64,000 nt of DNA from Streptomyces sp. NBC_01498 (GCF_036327775.1 NZ_CP109598.1:1984001-2048000), one strand, 5' to 3'; positions 9,082 to 17,764 are shown, counted from the stretch's first letter. Made by a program: numbers and translations. The notes: generated by a model from the sequence alone, not told the origin.

Positions 9082-10517
9082 TGCGCCGTTCCAAAATTGT
9101 CTGCACCCTAGGCCCCGCGGTCGACTCGTACGAGCAGCTGAAGTCGCTCATCGAGGCCGGCATGAACGTGGCCCGACTGAATATGAGCCACGGGTCCCAC
9201 CCCGAGCACGAGGAGCGGTACCACCGCGTCCGGAAGGCGGCCGAGGCCACCGGCCGGGCCGTGGGCGTCCTGGTCGACCTCCAGGGCCCGAAGATCCGGC
9301 TGGAGACCTTCGCCGAGGGCCCCGTCGAACTGGTGCGGGGCGACGAGTTCGTCATCACCACCGAGGATGTCGCCGGGGACAAGGGCATCTGCGGCACCAC
9401 CTACAAGGGCCTGCCGGGGGATGTCGGCAAGGGCGACCAGATCCTGATCAACGACGGCAACGTCGAGCTGCGGGTGACCGACGTCGAGGGCCCCCGGGTC
9501 AAGACGCTCGTCATCGAGGGCGGCGTGATCTCCGACCACAAGGGCATCAACCTGCCGGGTACGGCGGTCAACGTGCCCGCGCTCTCGGAGAAGGACGTCG
9601 AGGACCTGCGCTTCGCCCTGCGGATGGGCTGCGACATGATCGCGCTGTCCTTCGTGCGGGACGCGGACGACATCAACGACGTGCACAAGATCATGGACGA
9701 GGAGGGCCGCCGGGTCCCCGTCATCGCCAAGGTCGAGAAGCCGCAGGCCGTCGCCAACATGGAGGCCGTCGTCGCGGCGTTCGACAGCGTCATGGTGGCC
9801 CGCGGCGACCTGGCGGTCGAGTATCCGCTGGAAAAGGTCCCGATGGTGCAGAAGCGCCTCATCGAGCTGTGCCGCCGCAACGCCAAGCCGGTGATCGTGG
9901 CGACCCAGATGATGGAGTCGATGATCACCAACTCCCGCCCGACGCGCGCCGAGGCGTCGGACGTGGCGAACGCGATCCTGGACGGGGCCGACGCGGTCAT
10001 GCTGTCGGCGGAGTCGTCCGTCGGCGCGTATCCGATCGAGACGGTCAAGACGATGTCGAAGATCGTCGTCGCGGCCGAGGAGGAGCTGCTGTCGAAGGGC
10101 CTCCAGCCGCTGGTGCCGGGCAAGAAGCCCCGTACACAGGGTGGTTCGGTCGCCCGCGCGGCGTGCGAGATCGCGGACTTCCTGGGCGGCAAGGCGCTGA
10201 TCGCCTTCACCCAGTCCGGCGACACGGCCCGCCGCCTGTCGCGCTACCGCGCCTGTCAGCCCATCCTGGCCTTCACGACGGACGAGGCGACACGCAACCA
10301 GCTCTCGCTGAGCTGGGGTGTCGAGTCCTTCGTCGTGCCGCACGTGAACACCACGGACGCCATGGTCGACCTGGTGGACGCGGAGCTGCTGAAGATGAAG
10401 CGCTACGGCGAGTCGGACACGATGGTCATCACGGCCGGTTCCCCGCCGGGTGTGCCCGGCACGACGAACATGGTGCGGGTGCACCACCTGGGCGCCGCGC
10501 CCGACGACGAGAGCTGA
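9081..10517 (+). CDS. pyk: Pyruvate kinase
   Basis: 478 aa; converts phosphoenolpyruvate and ADP to pyruvate and ATP. Begins MRRSKIVCTLGPAVDSYEQL and shows the substrate motif GMNVARLNMSHGSHPEHEERY, LVDLQGPKIRLETF, the active-site metal/lysine segment VPVIAKVEKPQAVANMEAVV, and MVARGDLAVEYPLEKVP followed by ATQMMESMITNSRPTRAEASDVANAILDG. The C-terminal regulatory domain is complete (AFTQSGDTARRLSRYR; MVITAGSPPGVPGTTN). Likely read from its own leaderless promoter; followed by a strong terminator against the opposing operon. Position after ackA suggests the S. coelicolor Pyk2 orthologue. Confidence 0.97.
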   Translation: MRRSKIVCTLGPAVDSYEQLKSLIEAGMNVARLNMSHGSHPEHEERYHRVRKAAEATGRAVGVLVDLQGPKIRLETFAEGPVELVRGDEFVITTEDVAGDKGICGTTYKGLPGDVGKGDQILINDGNVELRVTDVEGPRVKTLVIEGGVISDHKGINLPGTAVNVPALSEKDVEDLRFALRMGCDMIALSFVRDADDINDVHKIMDEEGRRVPVIAKVEKPQAVANMEAVVAAFDSVMVARGDLAVEYPLEKVPMVQKRLIELCRRNAKPVIVATQMMESMITNSRPTRAEASDVANAILDGADAVMLSAESSVGAYPIETVKTMSKIVVAAEEELLSKGLQPLVPGKKPRTQGGSVARAACEIADFLGGKALIAFTQSGDTARRLSRYRACQPILAFTTDEATRNQLSLSWGVESFVVPHVNTTDAMVDLVDAELLKMKRYGESDTMVITAGSPPGVPGTTNMVRVHHLGAAPDDES

Positions 10518-10585
10518 GCCCGCCGGCTCCCGGGTCGGCGGACATCCGCCGGACCGGGGCCGCCGGAGCCGTACGGAGAACGGGG

Positions 10586-10618
10586 AGCGGGCCGCACGAT
10601 CGACTCGTGCGGCCCGCT
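10586..10618. terminator. Strong hairpin after pyk
   Basis: GCGGGCCGCACGA (10587-10599) and TCGTGCGGCCCGC (10605-10617) form a perfect 13-bp stem with loop TCGAC; an extra A-T pair closes the base. It lies between the converging ends of pyk and the Pro/Ser-rich protein gene and could serve both. Confidence 0.8.
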
Positions 10619-10658
10619 TCGTGTTCCCGTAGGCGCGCGGGGACCGTCGCCGCACGGC

Positions 10659-11945
10659 CTACGCCGTCAGGTAGTTGTGAAGTCCCGGGACGGTGAGGGT
10701 GCCGCCGAACTGGCCCGCCTGGATGACCTCCACCTCCGTGAAGAACGCGAACGGGATGTCGAGCGGCGGCGGGGTCTCGGGGCTGAACGTGATCGGGATC
10801 AGCCCGAACAGATTGCCCGTCAGTTTCTCGGTGTACATGGTGACTTGGCCGTCGCGGATGGTCGACGTCGAGCCGGGACGGCTGGCCACGTGCGCCGTAC
10901 GGTCCGCCGGGTAGACGACTTTCTGGTGCAGGTCCTTGATGTCCACCTCCGAGGCGGTGAACTTCAGGGCCTTCTTGATCTTCCCGCCGGCGGTCCTGAC
11001 CTCGACGATGCCGTGGTACTTCAGCCCGTTCAGCGTGAGCATTGTGCTCTCCAGCTTCCACGGGTCGTCCGGCAACAGCGGGATACCGGGCTCCAGTTCG
11101 GCGGCGGCCAGCGCCTCCGGGTCTGCCTCGGGGCAGGGGAAGCGGGGCTTGCCGCCGGCGCCCTCGGGGATGTCGTCGTCCTCGCGCGCCTCCAGGCCCT
11201 TGGCGTCCTCGTCCAGTTCCTCGACGGTCGCCCCGGCCTGGTCCGCCGCGTCCCTGATGGCGTCCTCGGTGCTGTCACCGCCACCGGTCCCGCCCGTCCC
11301 GCCGGTCTCCGGCTTCGGGCCGGTCGGCTTCCCGGCACCGGGGTCGTCCGGCGCGGGCGTGTCCGGCGCGGACGGCTCGGGCTCCGGGTCGGCCGGCTCG
11401 GCCGTCTCCTTGTCCGGTACGCCGAGCAGGCCGCCCAGCACGTCTCCGAGGCCCAGCGGGTCCAGCGGATGCCTGGTCTCCGACGGGCCCGGCTCGGGCC
11501 TGTCGGGCGCGGGCTTGCCGGGCACGTCGGACGCGGGCGGCGTCTCGCCGGGCGAGGGTTCCGTACCGCCGTCGCCACCGGTGGGCGGGCGCGGCCCGTC
11601 CGTGGGCTCCCCGGAGGGATCACCGGGCGCGCCGTCCGAGGGCCCGCCCGACGGCTCCTGGGACGGTGACGGCGAGGCCGACTCCTCCGGCGGCTCGTCG
11701 GAACGGGTGACGCAGGGGCCCGGCGCGAACGGGATGTCCTTGTTGTCGTCGGCGAGGGCGAGCCGGGGCGTGAGGCCCATCCCGACGAACACCGCCGTCG
11801 GCATCGCGGCCAGCGCGAACGCCTTCCCGGCCGGAATGTGGAGCTTGGTCAGCAGCGACTTTCTCGGGGCGGCGTGCCGCGGACCGGTTCTCCGGCGGGC
11901 CCGCCCCTCTCCGGCCTCGTCCAGCCGCGTGTCGTCACCCCGCAC
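10659..11945 (-). CDS. Membrane-anchored Pro/Ser-rich protein of the DUF6230/DUF6114 operon
   Basis: 428 aa, GTG start behind GGGAGG. Unrecognised family. Residues 1-35 are basic; a hydrophobic stretch at about 40-65 (AFALAAMPTAVFVGMGLTPRLALA) ends in an Ala-x-Ala signal, so it is exported or anchored. Residues 75-230 form a Pro/Ser/Glu/Asp linker of the cell-wall-spanning type. The C-terminal 150 residues fold without low complexity (LTLNGLKYHGIVEVRT; FTASEVDIKDLHQKVVYP; TEVEVIQAGQFGGTLTVPG) and mirror the vocabulary of the DUF6230 protein at the head of the operon. Starts 11 bp inside the DUF6114 gene, so the two are translationally coupled. Confidence 0.75.
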   Translation of the reverse strand: MRGDDTRLDEAGEGRARRRTGPRHAAPRKSLLTKLHIPAGKAFALAAMPTAVFVGMGLTPRLALADDNKDIPFAPGPCVTRSDEPPEESASPSPSQEPSGGPSDGAPGDPSGEPTDGPRPPTGGDGGTEPSPGETPPASDVPGKPAPDRPEPGPSETRHPLDPLGLGDVLGGLLGVPDKETAEPADPEPEPSAPDTPAPDDPGAGKPTGPKPETGGTGGTGGGDSTEDAIRDAADQAGATVEELDEDAKGLEAREDDDIPEGAGGKPRFPCPEADPEALAAAELEPGIPLLPDDPWKLESTMLTLNGLKYHGIVEVRTAGGKIKKALKFTASEVDIKDLHQKVVYPADRTAHVASRPGSTSTIRDGQVTMYTEKLTGNLFGLIPITFSPETPPPLDIPFAFFTEVEVIQAGQFGGTLTVPGLHNYLTA

Positions 11946-12597
11946 TGTTCCTCCCGCCGTTGGACTGGGCAGTCGTGTCGGTCAGTTCCGCTTCCCCGTC
12001 ACGCGGGGCGGGGAGAAAAGGGTCGTCCCCGCCTCCGTCCGGGATCCCCCGGCCGACGGGGTCGCCGGGCACGAACGTCTGCTGCCGTACGGCGGCGTGC
12101 CCGTGGTCGGCGTGATGTCCGTGGTCCGCGTCGTGGCCGTGATCGGTGTGATGTCCGTGGTCGGTGTGCCCGTGGTCCGGGTGCGTGTCCTCCGGCGCCG
12201 GCGGCAGTCCCGGCGCCCAGGCTATGGAGAGCCCGCCGCCTATCAGGGCGAGGAACGCGCCGATCCCGAGCCCGCCGAGGTTGGACACGGGGATGGAGAC
12301 GAGCGCCAGCAGGATCGTGGCGACACCGGCGAAGACCCGCACGATGCTCTGGTACCACATCGTCAGACCCAGCGTGGCGAGCAGCACCCCGATGATCAGC
12401 GAGCCCGCGCCCGCGGTGGTGGCCATCGTCAGGGAGAGATGGCCCAGCCTCAGTTCGGCGTAAGGGAAGTAGGCGATCGGGACTCCGCTGAGGAGCGTCA
12501 ACAGGCCCGCCCAGAACGGCCGAGTACCCCGCCAGGCGCGGAACCGCAGCCGCCAGTACGTGAATCGGCCGCGCGGCTCCGAAGACTCGGCGCTCAT
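11935..12597 (-). CDS. DUF6114 membrane protein
   Basis: 220 aa. The ATG at 12597 is preferred over a TTG six bases upstream because GGGAG then lies 9 nt away. After a short hydrophilic N-terminus come four or five membrane helices (PFWAGLLTLLSGVPIAYFPY; TATTAGAGSLIIGVLLATLGL; VFAGVATILLALVSIPVSNLGG; IGAFLALIGGGLSIAW), the pattern I associate with the DUF6114 family. The C-terminal 60 residues form a histidine/aspartate repeat (HPDHGHTDHGHHTDHGHDADHG..., summarised) that could bind zinc or nickel; this tail is the most unusual part. Middle gene of a three-gene operon with DUF6230. Confidence 0.8.
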   Translation of the reverse strand: MSAESSEPRGRFTYWRLRFRAWRGTRPFWAGLLTLLSGVPIAYFPYAELRLGHLSLTMATTAGAGSLIIGVLLATLGLTMWYQSIVRVFAGVATILLALVSIPVSNLGGLGIGAFLALIGGGLSIAWAPGLPPAPEDTHPDHGHTDHGHHTDHGHDADHGHHADHGHAAVRQQTFVPGDPVGRGIPDGGGDDPFLPAPRDGEAELTDTTAQSNGGRNSAG

Positions 12598-12715
12598 GGA
12601 CAACAGCTCCCTGGTACCGGTGTTGCTGTGAGAGAGGGGGAAGTGGGCGGACGCGACCGTGTCGCACGTGGCGCGCCCGCCCCGGAGGGCGAAGTGCTCA
12701 GGACCCGGTCAGGGT

Positions 12716-13345
12716 CTAGTAGCACTCCTTGACGCCCTTGTGCAGCTTCAGACTCAGACCGCTGAGCTCGAAGGTGCCGGCCGTGGTCGCCCACGCCGTC
12801 TGCTTCACATCGGTCAGCGTCGCCTCTTCGGCACGCTGGGCGAAGCCGAACGGATTGACCTTCTTCTCGGTCCCCGGCTGGATCCTCGTGTCGCCGGCCG
12901 CCACACCGATGTCGATGTTCTTGAACTTGGCGTCGGCTTCGAGCTGGGCGATGTCCAGATACAGATTGGTCGCCCGGACCGGTTTGCCGTCGCCCCGGCC
13001 GGCGCGCAGCTCAAGGCTGATACTGCCGAAGACCGGGACGTCCGGAGTGACCACCGACTGGCACATGTTGGTGATCGTGGCGGAGCTGAACCCGGAAACG
13101 GCCACCGGGTTGAGGGTCTTGTTGCCCTTGAGGTCGGTGCCGTCGGCGAGGCTTCCGTACTGCACGAAGTCCTGGCCGACCAGTTCACCGGCCGAGACCT
13201 TGAAGCTCTGCCCCGACACACTGAACGACGCGGCGAGCGCGCCCTGTGCCAGCGCGACACCTATCGCGGCCGTCGCGGCCACGCTCGGCACCATGACGAC
13301 GGCGAACCGCTTCCATCTGGTCCCGCCACGTGCTTGGGACTCCAT
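12716..13345 (-). CDS. DUF6230 secreted protein
   Basis: 209 aa, ATG behind a perfect AAGGAGG. A basic N-terminus and hydrophobic segment (VVMVPSVAATAAIGVALAQGALA) form a signal peptide or anchor. The mature part is beta-rich: FSVSGQSFKVSAGELVGQDF, INLYLDIAQLEADAKFKNIDIG-like strands, ending GVKECY with a C-terminal Cys-Tyr. I recognise it as DUF6230, a family sometimes annotated as cholesterol esterase without catalytic support: no GxSxG lipase elbow is present. First gene of the operon with DUF6114 and the Pro/Ser-rich protein; function unknown, likely at the cell surface. Confidence 0.8.
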   Translation of the reverse strand: MESQARGGTRWKRFAVVMVPSVAATAAIGVALAQGALAASFSVSGQSFKVSAGELVGQDFVQYGSLADGTDLKGNKTLNPVAVSGFSSATITNMCQSVVTPDVPVFGSISLELRAGRGDGKPVRATNLYLDIAQLEADAKFKNIDIGVAAGDTRIQPGTEKKVNPFGFAQRAEEATLTDVKQTAWATTAGTFELSGLSLKLHKGVKECY

Positions 13346-13703
13346 TGTTTCCTCCTTCTCGGACGTACATCTCCGGACCGGGCGTGGACCCGTTCCGGGA
13401 CGGGAGAAGTGCTATGTCCTCGGGAAGGAGAATGTCGTTGCGTTCACGCGGAACGAGCCGCGCCGGATTCACCGACGATCACCCCCGAGCGACAACCACT
13501 GGACCACGCGTCTCACGTGGCCGCCGGGCAGGCCCCGCCGGTCGGCGGGAACCCCCCTGCCCGTGGGCCGGCGCCACCGCTCCGCCGACCCGCCCGGTGG
13601 GGTTCCAACAGGCGGTGGTCACGGCCGGATCGCCGAGCCGGTGCGTTGTTGGACCGAGCGTGGACGATCGTGGTGTATTCACGCCCCCGACACAAGGGGG
13701 TTC

Positions 13704-13719
13704 GTTACTGGCTGGTAAC
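13704..13719 (-). promoter_or_regulatory. Operator-like palindrome upstream of the DUF6230 operon (proximal)
   Basis: GTTACTGGCTGGTAAC: arms GTTAC and GTAAC, read on the operon strand as GTTACCAGCCAGTAAC. A TACACC hexamer lies some 35 bp downstream and could be a -10 box, which would put the palindrome over the -35 region. Symmetry and length are those of a TetR-family operator. Confidence 0.5.
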
Positions 13720-13833
13720 GGGCGGTTCGTCCGGGCACGGCGGGGCGGCGCCGGGCGGCCACACAGGGTGCCTCAAAACGCCCCGGCAAAAATACGAATA
13801 TCACCAACAACCGGGCAGACCACGCCTGTTGAT

Positions 13834-13846
13834 TTACTCGCAGTAA
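13834..13846 (-). promoter_or_regulatory. Operator-like palindrome upstream of the DUF6230 operon (distal)
   Basis: TTACTCGCAGTAA, a perfect inverted repeat of TTACT/AGTAA around CGC. It matches the proximal site in the consensus TTACYnGC(n)AGTAA on the operon strand and lies 115 bp further upstream, next to the hairpin at 13853-13883. Confidence 0.45.
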
Positions 13847-13852
13847 CAGCAT

Positions 13853-13883
13853 CCCCGCTTTGCCAAGTTTTGGCAAAGCGGGG
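13853..13883 (-). terminator. Terminator of the thioredoxin-TPR gene
   Basis: CCCCGCTTTGCCA (13853-13865) pairs with TGGCAAAGCGGGG (13871-13883); an extra A-T pair shrinks the loop to GTT. The perfect 14-bp stem lies about 100 bp beyond the stop codon of the thioredoxin-like gene. It also insulates the DUF6230 operon from read-through. Confidence 0.7.
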
Positions 13884-13985
13884 GTGTCGCTGTCGCCGAG
13901 TCGACACATCGCCGTACGCCGCCCCGGAACGCGGGGCCGGCACGGCGACCGGCCCGCCGACCGACACGCGGCGGGCCGGAAAGGA

Positions 13986-14966
13986 TCAGAAAAGGACCCT
14001 GGCAAGTGCCGAACGGGCGGCGGTCACCCGGGGGTCGTCCGAGCCGATCACCTCGAAGAGTTCGAGCAGCCGCAGCCGGGCCGCGTCCCGGTCCTCACCC
14101 GCGGTGCGCCGTACCGCCTCGACCAGCCGGCCGAAGGCGTCCTCCACATGACCGCCGACCAGATCGAGGTCGGCCGCGGCGATCTGCGCGGGCACGTCGT
14201 CCGGCCGCTTCGCCGCGTCCTCGCGGACCCGCTGCGGGTCCATCCCCGTGACCCGGGCGAGGAGTTCGGCCTGGGCGAGCCCGAGCTTGGCCTCCGTGTT
14301 GCCGGGGTCGTCGGCCAGCACGTTCCGGTACGCCTGCGCGGCGCCGTCGAAGTCGTTGGCGTCCAGCGCGCGAACAGCGGCTTCGAGCAGCGCGTCGTAC
14401 GGCCCCGCCTGCTCCACCGGCTCGGGCCGTTCGCCGTCCGGGCCGTCCTCCGCGTCGGCGTCGACGGTGAGGCCGGTGAGCCCGAAGCGCTGCTCGCCGA
14501 CCTGGATCAGCTGGTCCAGCGTCTCCCGGATCTGGCTCTCGGGGGCGGCGCCCTGGAAGAGGGGCAGTGCCTGACCGGCCACCACGGCGAAGACCGCCGG
14601 GATGCCCTGGATCTGGAACTGCTGCATCAGCATCTGATTGGCGTCGACGTCGATCTTGGCCAGAACGAACCGGCCGCCGTACTCCCGGGCCAGCCGCTCC
14701 AGCACGGGGCTGAGCTGTTTGCACGGCTCGCACCACTCGGCCCAGAAGTCGATGACGACCGGGACCTCGGTGGAACGCTGGAGGACATCGCGCTCGAAGC
14801 CCGCCTCGTCGACGTCGATCACCAGGCTGGAGGGGGACACGGCACCGGTGTCGCCCCGGCGGGCCGCCTCCGCGCGGGCCTGCTCGGCCTTGGCCTTGGC
14901 CTCACCGGCCGCCTTCACCGCGGCGAGATCGACGACACCGCTCATGGACATGTTCCTAGGCTGCAT
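13986..14966 (-). CDS. Thioredoxin-domain/TPR co-chaperone (YbbN/CnoX-like)
   Basis: 326 aa. Start at the ATG at 14966, which has GGGAGG 9 nt upstream. Residues 1-45 are an Ala/Lys-rich helix. Residues 48-160 are a thioredoxin fold with WAEWCEPCKQL (Cys79 and Cys82) and the cis-Pro strand IQGIPAVFAVV. The remaining 165 residues form helical TPR-like repeats (AVRALDANDFDGAAQAYRNVLADDPGNTEAKLGLAQAELL, shortened here) as in E. coli CnoX/YbbN. Such proteins hold chlorine- or heat-damaged clients and pass them to chaperones; whether this CEPC pair is redox-active is not decidable from sequence. A 325-bp region upstream (14967-15291) has no gene. Confidence 0.88.
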   Translation of the reverse strand: MQPRNMSMSGVVDLAAVKAAGEAKAKAEQARAEAARRGDTGAVSPSSLVIDVDEAGFERDVLQRSTEVPVVIDFWAEWCEPCKQLSPVLERLAREYGGRFVLAKIDVDANQMLMQQFQIQGIPAVFAVVAGQALPLFQGAAPESQIRETLDQLIQVGEQRFGLTGLTVDADAEDGPDGERPEPVEQAGPYDALLEAAVRALDANDFDGAAQAYRNVLADDPGNTEAKLGLAQAELLARVTGMDPQRVREDAAKRPDDVPAQIAAADLDLVGGHVEDAFGRLVEAVRRTAGEDRDAARLRLLELFEVIGSDDPRVTAARSALARVLF

Positions 14967-15291
14967 GCGTACATCCTCCCCTCTCGGCGCCCGCAAGTGA
15001 AAAGCAACCGGACAGTCGGGACCGGCGCCGCGCCGGACGCGCGGAACGGCGCCCGTCGCCGCGTTCCCCGCAGGGAGCGGGGCGTACGGACGGACAGGGG
15101 CGTCGGACCGGTACGCGCCCCGCGCATGACCTGAACACGTGCGGGGCAAGTCCCCCGTGGGAGACCGGGGTTCGACACGGGGTCCCCACCCCGCGTCAGT
15201 GGCTGTCGCTCCGGAACCGCCCCTCGGGGACGGCCTTTCGCTACGGGTCGTAGCGTAACCGGAAGGGGCCCCGTGCGGGTGAGATTTCAGC

Positions 15292-15309
15292 CCGTGAACT
15301 GACTCACGG
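15292..15309 (+). promoter_or_regulatory. Palindromic operator before the TetR gene
   Basis: CCGTGA-ACTGAC-TCACGG, perfect 6-bp arms spaced by 6, ending 20 bp before the TetR start codon. Position and form suggest autoregulation. Confidence 0.55.
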
Positions 15310-15329
15310 CGTTTTCCCTACCGACGGGT

Positions 15330-16061
15330 ATGGTCGCTCGCATGCTGAGCCGCCGCCACCGAATTCCCCCTCGCTCCGGCCGCCCCCGCAGCGCCGCGGC
15401 CGACGCCGCGATCCTGCTGGCCACCCGGGCGGCCCTGGTGGAACTGGGCTGGTCCAAGCTGTCGATGGGGGACGTCGCCGCGCGCGCGGGCGTCGCCAAG
15501 ACGACGCTCTACCGGCGGTGGGCGAACAAGAGCGAGCTGGTCGTGGACGCGGTCGCGGTGCTCTTCGACGAGATCGAGATCCATGACCGGGGCAGCCTGA
15601 CGGCCGACATCGAGGGTGTGGTGCTCCAGTTCGCCGCGCTGCTGGAGCGGCCGGAGACCAAGACGGCGCTCATGGCGGTGGTAGCCGAGTCGACGCGGGA
15701 CGACGCGCTGCGGGCCCGGATCCGTACCGCGATCGTCGACCGGCAGAAGGGGCTGGTGCTCCGGGGCCGTGAACGGGCCCAGGAACGGGGCGAGTTGCCG
15801 TACGAGAGCGACCCGGCGGCGTCCGCGCGCCACGCCGACCTGGTCTTCGACGTGATCGCGGGGGCCGTGACGCACCGGACCCTGGTGAGCGCGGAGCCGG
15901 TGGACGAGGAGTGGGCGCGGGGCTTCACGCTGCTGCTGGTGGCGGGGCTGGGCGCGGGGCCCGGGACGGCCGGCACCCGGACCGCCGGTGCACCGTCCGG
16001 CCCGGGACCCGGCCCCGGACCGGCCCTCTTACCGGGTCAGAAGCCCGGCGGCTCCGTGTAG
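15330..16061 (+). CDS. TetR-family transcriptional regulator
   Basis: 243 aa from the ATG at 15330; the ATG at 15342 is an alternative and neither has a clear ribosome-binding site. The DNA-binding helix-turn-helix is plain at residues 23-70: AILLATRAALVELGWSKLSMGDVAARAGVAKTTLYRRWANKSEL (split here only for reading). The ligand domain follows, and the last 35 residues are Gly/Pro/Thr-rich. It converges on icmA, their ends overlapping by 25 bp. It could control the mutase gene, whose promoter carries a different palindrome; this link is inference. Confidence 0.88.
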   Translation: MVARMLSRRHRIPPRSGRPRSAAADAAILLATRAALVELGWSKLSMGDVAARAGVAKTTLYRRWANKSELVVDAVAVLFDEIEIHDRGSLTADIEGVVLQFAALLERPETKTALMAVVAESTRDDALRARIRTAIVDRQKGLVLRGRERAQERGELPYESDPAASARHADLVFDVIAGAVTHRTLVSAEPVDEEWARGFTLLLVAGLGAGPGTAGTRTAGAPSGPGPGPGPALLPGQKPGGSV

Positions 16062-17755
16062 GTGCCCCACTCGTCGCGCAGCACCCCGCAGATCTCGCCC
16101 AGGGTCGCCTCCGCGCGTACGGCCTCCAGCATCGGGCCGATCATGTTCGACCCGTCGCGCGCGGCGGCCAGCATCGCGTCCAGCGACGTACGGACCCTGG
16201 CGTCGTCACGGGCCGCCCGGCGGTCGGCCAGCTCCCGCACCTGGTCGCGCTCGACCTCGTGGCTGACCCGCAGGATCTCCAGATCACCGGTGACCGAGCC
16301 GTGGTGGACGTTGACGCCGACGACCCGCTTCTCGCCCTTCTCCAGCGCGCGCTGGTACTGGAAGGCGGACTCGGCGATCTCGCCGGTGAACCAGCCGTCC
16401 TCTATGCCGCGCAGAATGCCGGAGGTGATCGGCCCGATGGGGTGCCGCCCGTCGGGGTGCGCCCGCAGACCGCGCTCCCTGATCTGGTCGAAGATCTTCT
16501 CCGCGTCGGCCTCGATACGGTCGGTCAGCTGCTCCACGTACCAGGAACCGCCCAGCGGGTCGGCGACGTTGGCGACGCCGGTCTCCTCCATCAGCACCTG
16601 CTGGGTGCGCAGCGCGATCTCGGCGGCCTGCTCGCTGGGCAGCGCCAGGGTCTCGTCCAGGGCGTTGGTGTGCAGGGAGTTGGTCCCGCCGAGGATCGCC
16701 GACAGGGCCTCGACGGCGGTCCGTACGACGTTGTTGTACGGCTGCTGGGCGGTGAGCGAGACGCCCGCCGTCTGGGTGTGGAAGCGCAGCCACTGCGCCT
16801 TGTCGGTCTGCGCCCCGTAGACCTCCTTCATCCAGCGGGCCCAGATCCGGCGCGCGGCGCGGAACTTGGCGATCTCCTCGAAGAAGTCGAGATGCGCGTC
16901 GAAGAAGAACGACAGGCCGGGGGCGAAGACGTCGACGTCCATGCCGCGCGAGAGGCCCAGCTCCACGTAGCCGAAGCCGTCGGCGAGGGTGTAGGCGAGC
17001 TCCTGCGCGGCCGTGGCCCCGGCCTCGCGGATGTGGTAGCCGGAGACGGAGAGGGGCTTGTACGCGGGGATGGACGCCGCGCAGTGCTCCATCAGGTCGC
17101 CGATCAGCCGCAGATGGGGCTCGGGCTGGAAGAGCCACTCCTTCTGGGCGATGTACTCCTTGAAGATGTCGGTCTGGAGCGTGCCGTTCAGGACGGCGGG
17201 GTCGATGCCCTGGCGCTCGGCGGCGACGAGGTACATGCAGAAGACCGGGACGGCGGGGCCGCTGATGGTCATGGACGTGGTGACGTCGCCGAGCGGGAGG
17301 TCGCCGAAGAGGATCTCCATGTCGGCGGCGGAGTCGATGGCGACGCCGCAGTGGCCGACCTCGCCGAGGGAGCGCGGGTCGTCGGAGTCGCGGCCCATCA
17401 GGGTCGGCATGTCGAAGGCGACGGAGAGACCGCCGCCGCCGTTGGCGAGGATGGTCTTGTAGCGCTCGTTCGTCTGGCGCGCGTTGCCGAACCCCGCGAA
17501 CTGGCGGATCGTCCACGTACGGCCCCGGTAGCCGGTCGGGTGCAGCCCGCGTGTGAAGGGGTACTCCCCCGGCCAGCCGATCCGCTCGAATCCCTCGTAC
17601 GTGTCACCGGGCCGCGGCCCGTAGACCGGGTCGACCGGGTCGCCGGAGAGCGTGCTGAAGTCCGCGTCCCGCTTGCGGGCCTTGTCGTAACGGGCCTGCC
17701 AGCGCCGGCGGCCCTCCTCGATGGCTGCGGCGTCGGCGTGCGCGTGAGGGTCCAT
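16037..17755 (-). CDS. icmA: Isobutyryl-CoA mutase large subunit
   Basis: 572 aa. B12-dependent mutase catalytic subunit that interconverts isobutyryl-CoA and n-butyryl-CoA, linking valine breakdown, fatty acids and polyketide extender units. It has the acyl-CoA mutase TIM barrel but lacks the C-terminal B12-binding domain (no DxHxxG), so it needs a separate IcmB, not encoded here. Substrate-pocket residues favour isobutyryl over methylmalonyl: Phe86 in TIRQFAGFGNARQ and Gln204 in FKEYIAQKEW, where methylmalonyl-CoA mutases have Tyr and Arg. Start at the ATG at 17755, which follows a palindrome overlapping the likely -10 box; no Shine-Dalgarno sequence. Confidence 0.93.
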   Translation of the reverse strand: MDPHAHADAAAIEEGRRRWQARYDKARKRDADFSTLSGDPVDPVYGPRPGDTYEGFERIGWPGEYPFTRGLHPTGYRGRTWTIRQFAGFGNARQTNERYKTILANGGGGLSVAFDMPTLMGRDSDDPRSLGEVGHCGVAIDSAADMEILFGDLPLGDVTTSMTISGPAVPVFCMYLVAAERQGIDPAVLNGTLQTDIFKEYIAQKEWLFQPEPHLRLIGDLMEHCAASIPAYKPLSVSGYHIREAGATAAQELAYTLADGFGYVELGLSRGMDVDVFAPGLSFFFDAHLDFFEEIAKFRAARRIWARWMKEVYGAQTDKAQWLRFHTQTAGVSLTAQQPYNNVVRTAVEALSAILGGTNSLHTNALDETLALPSEQAAEIALRTQQVLMEETGVANVADPLGGSWYVEQLTDRIEADAEKIFDQIRERGLRAHPDGRHPIGPITSGILRGIEDGWFTGEIAESAFQYQRALEKGEKRVVGVNVHHGSVTGDLEILRVSHEVERDQVRELADRRAARDDARVRTSLDAMLAAARDGSNMIGPMLEAVRAEATLGEICGVLRDEWGTYTEPPGF

Positions 17756-17764
17756 GCTGTCGAA

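Larger units (their letters stand above)
13346..13985. other. 640-bp intergenic control region of the DUF6230 operon
   Basis: No convincing coding sequence on either strand. It holds two related palindromes and a strong hairpin, listed separately. It also carries an AT-richer patch around 13785-13860, unlike its surroundings. The nearer palindrome is about 360 bp from the operon start codon, so a long 5' leader or a further promoter closer to the gene must exist. Confidence 0.6.

Noticed and set aside
11000..11945. Cholesterol esterase activity in the DUF6230 operon
   Set aside because: The label appears in some annotations, but neither protein has a GxSxG elbow or a plausible catalytic triad.
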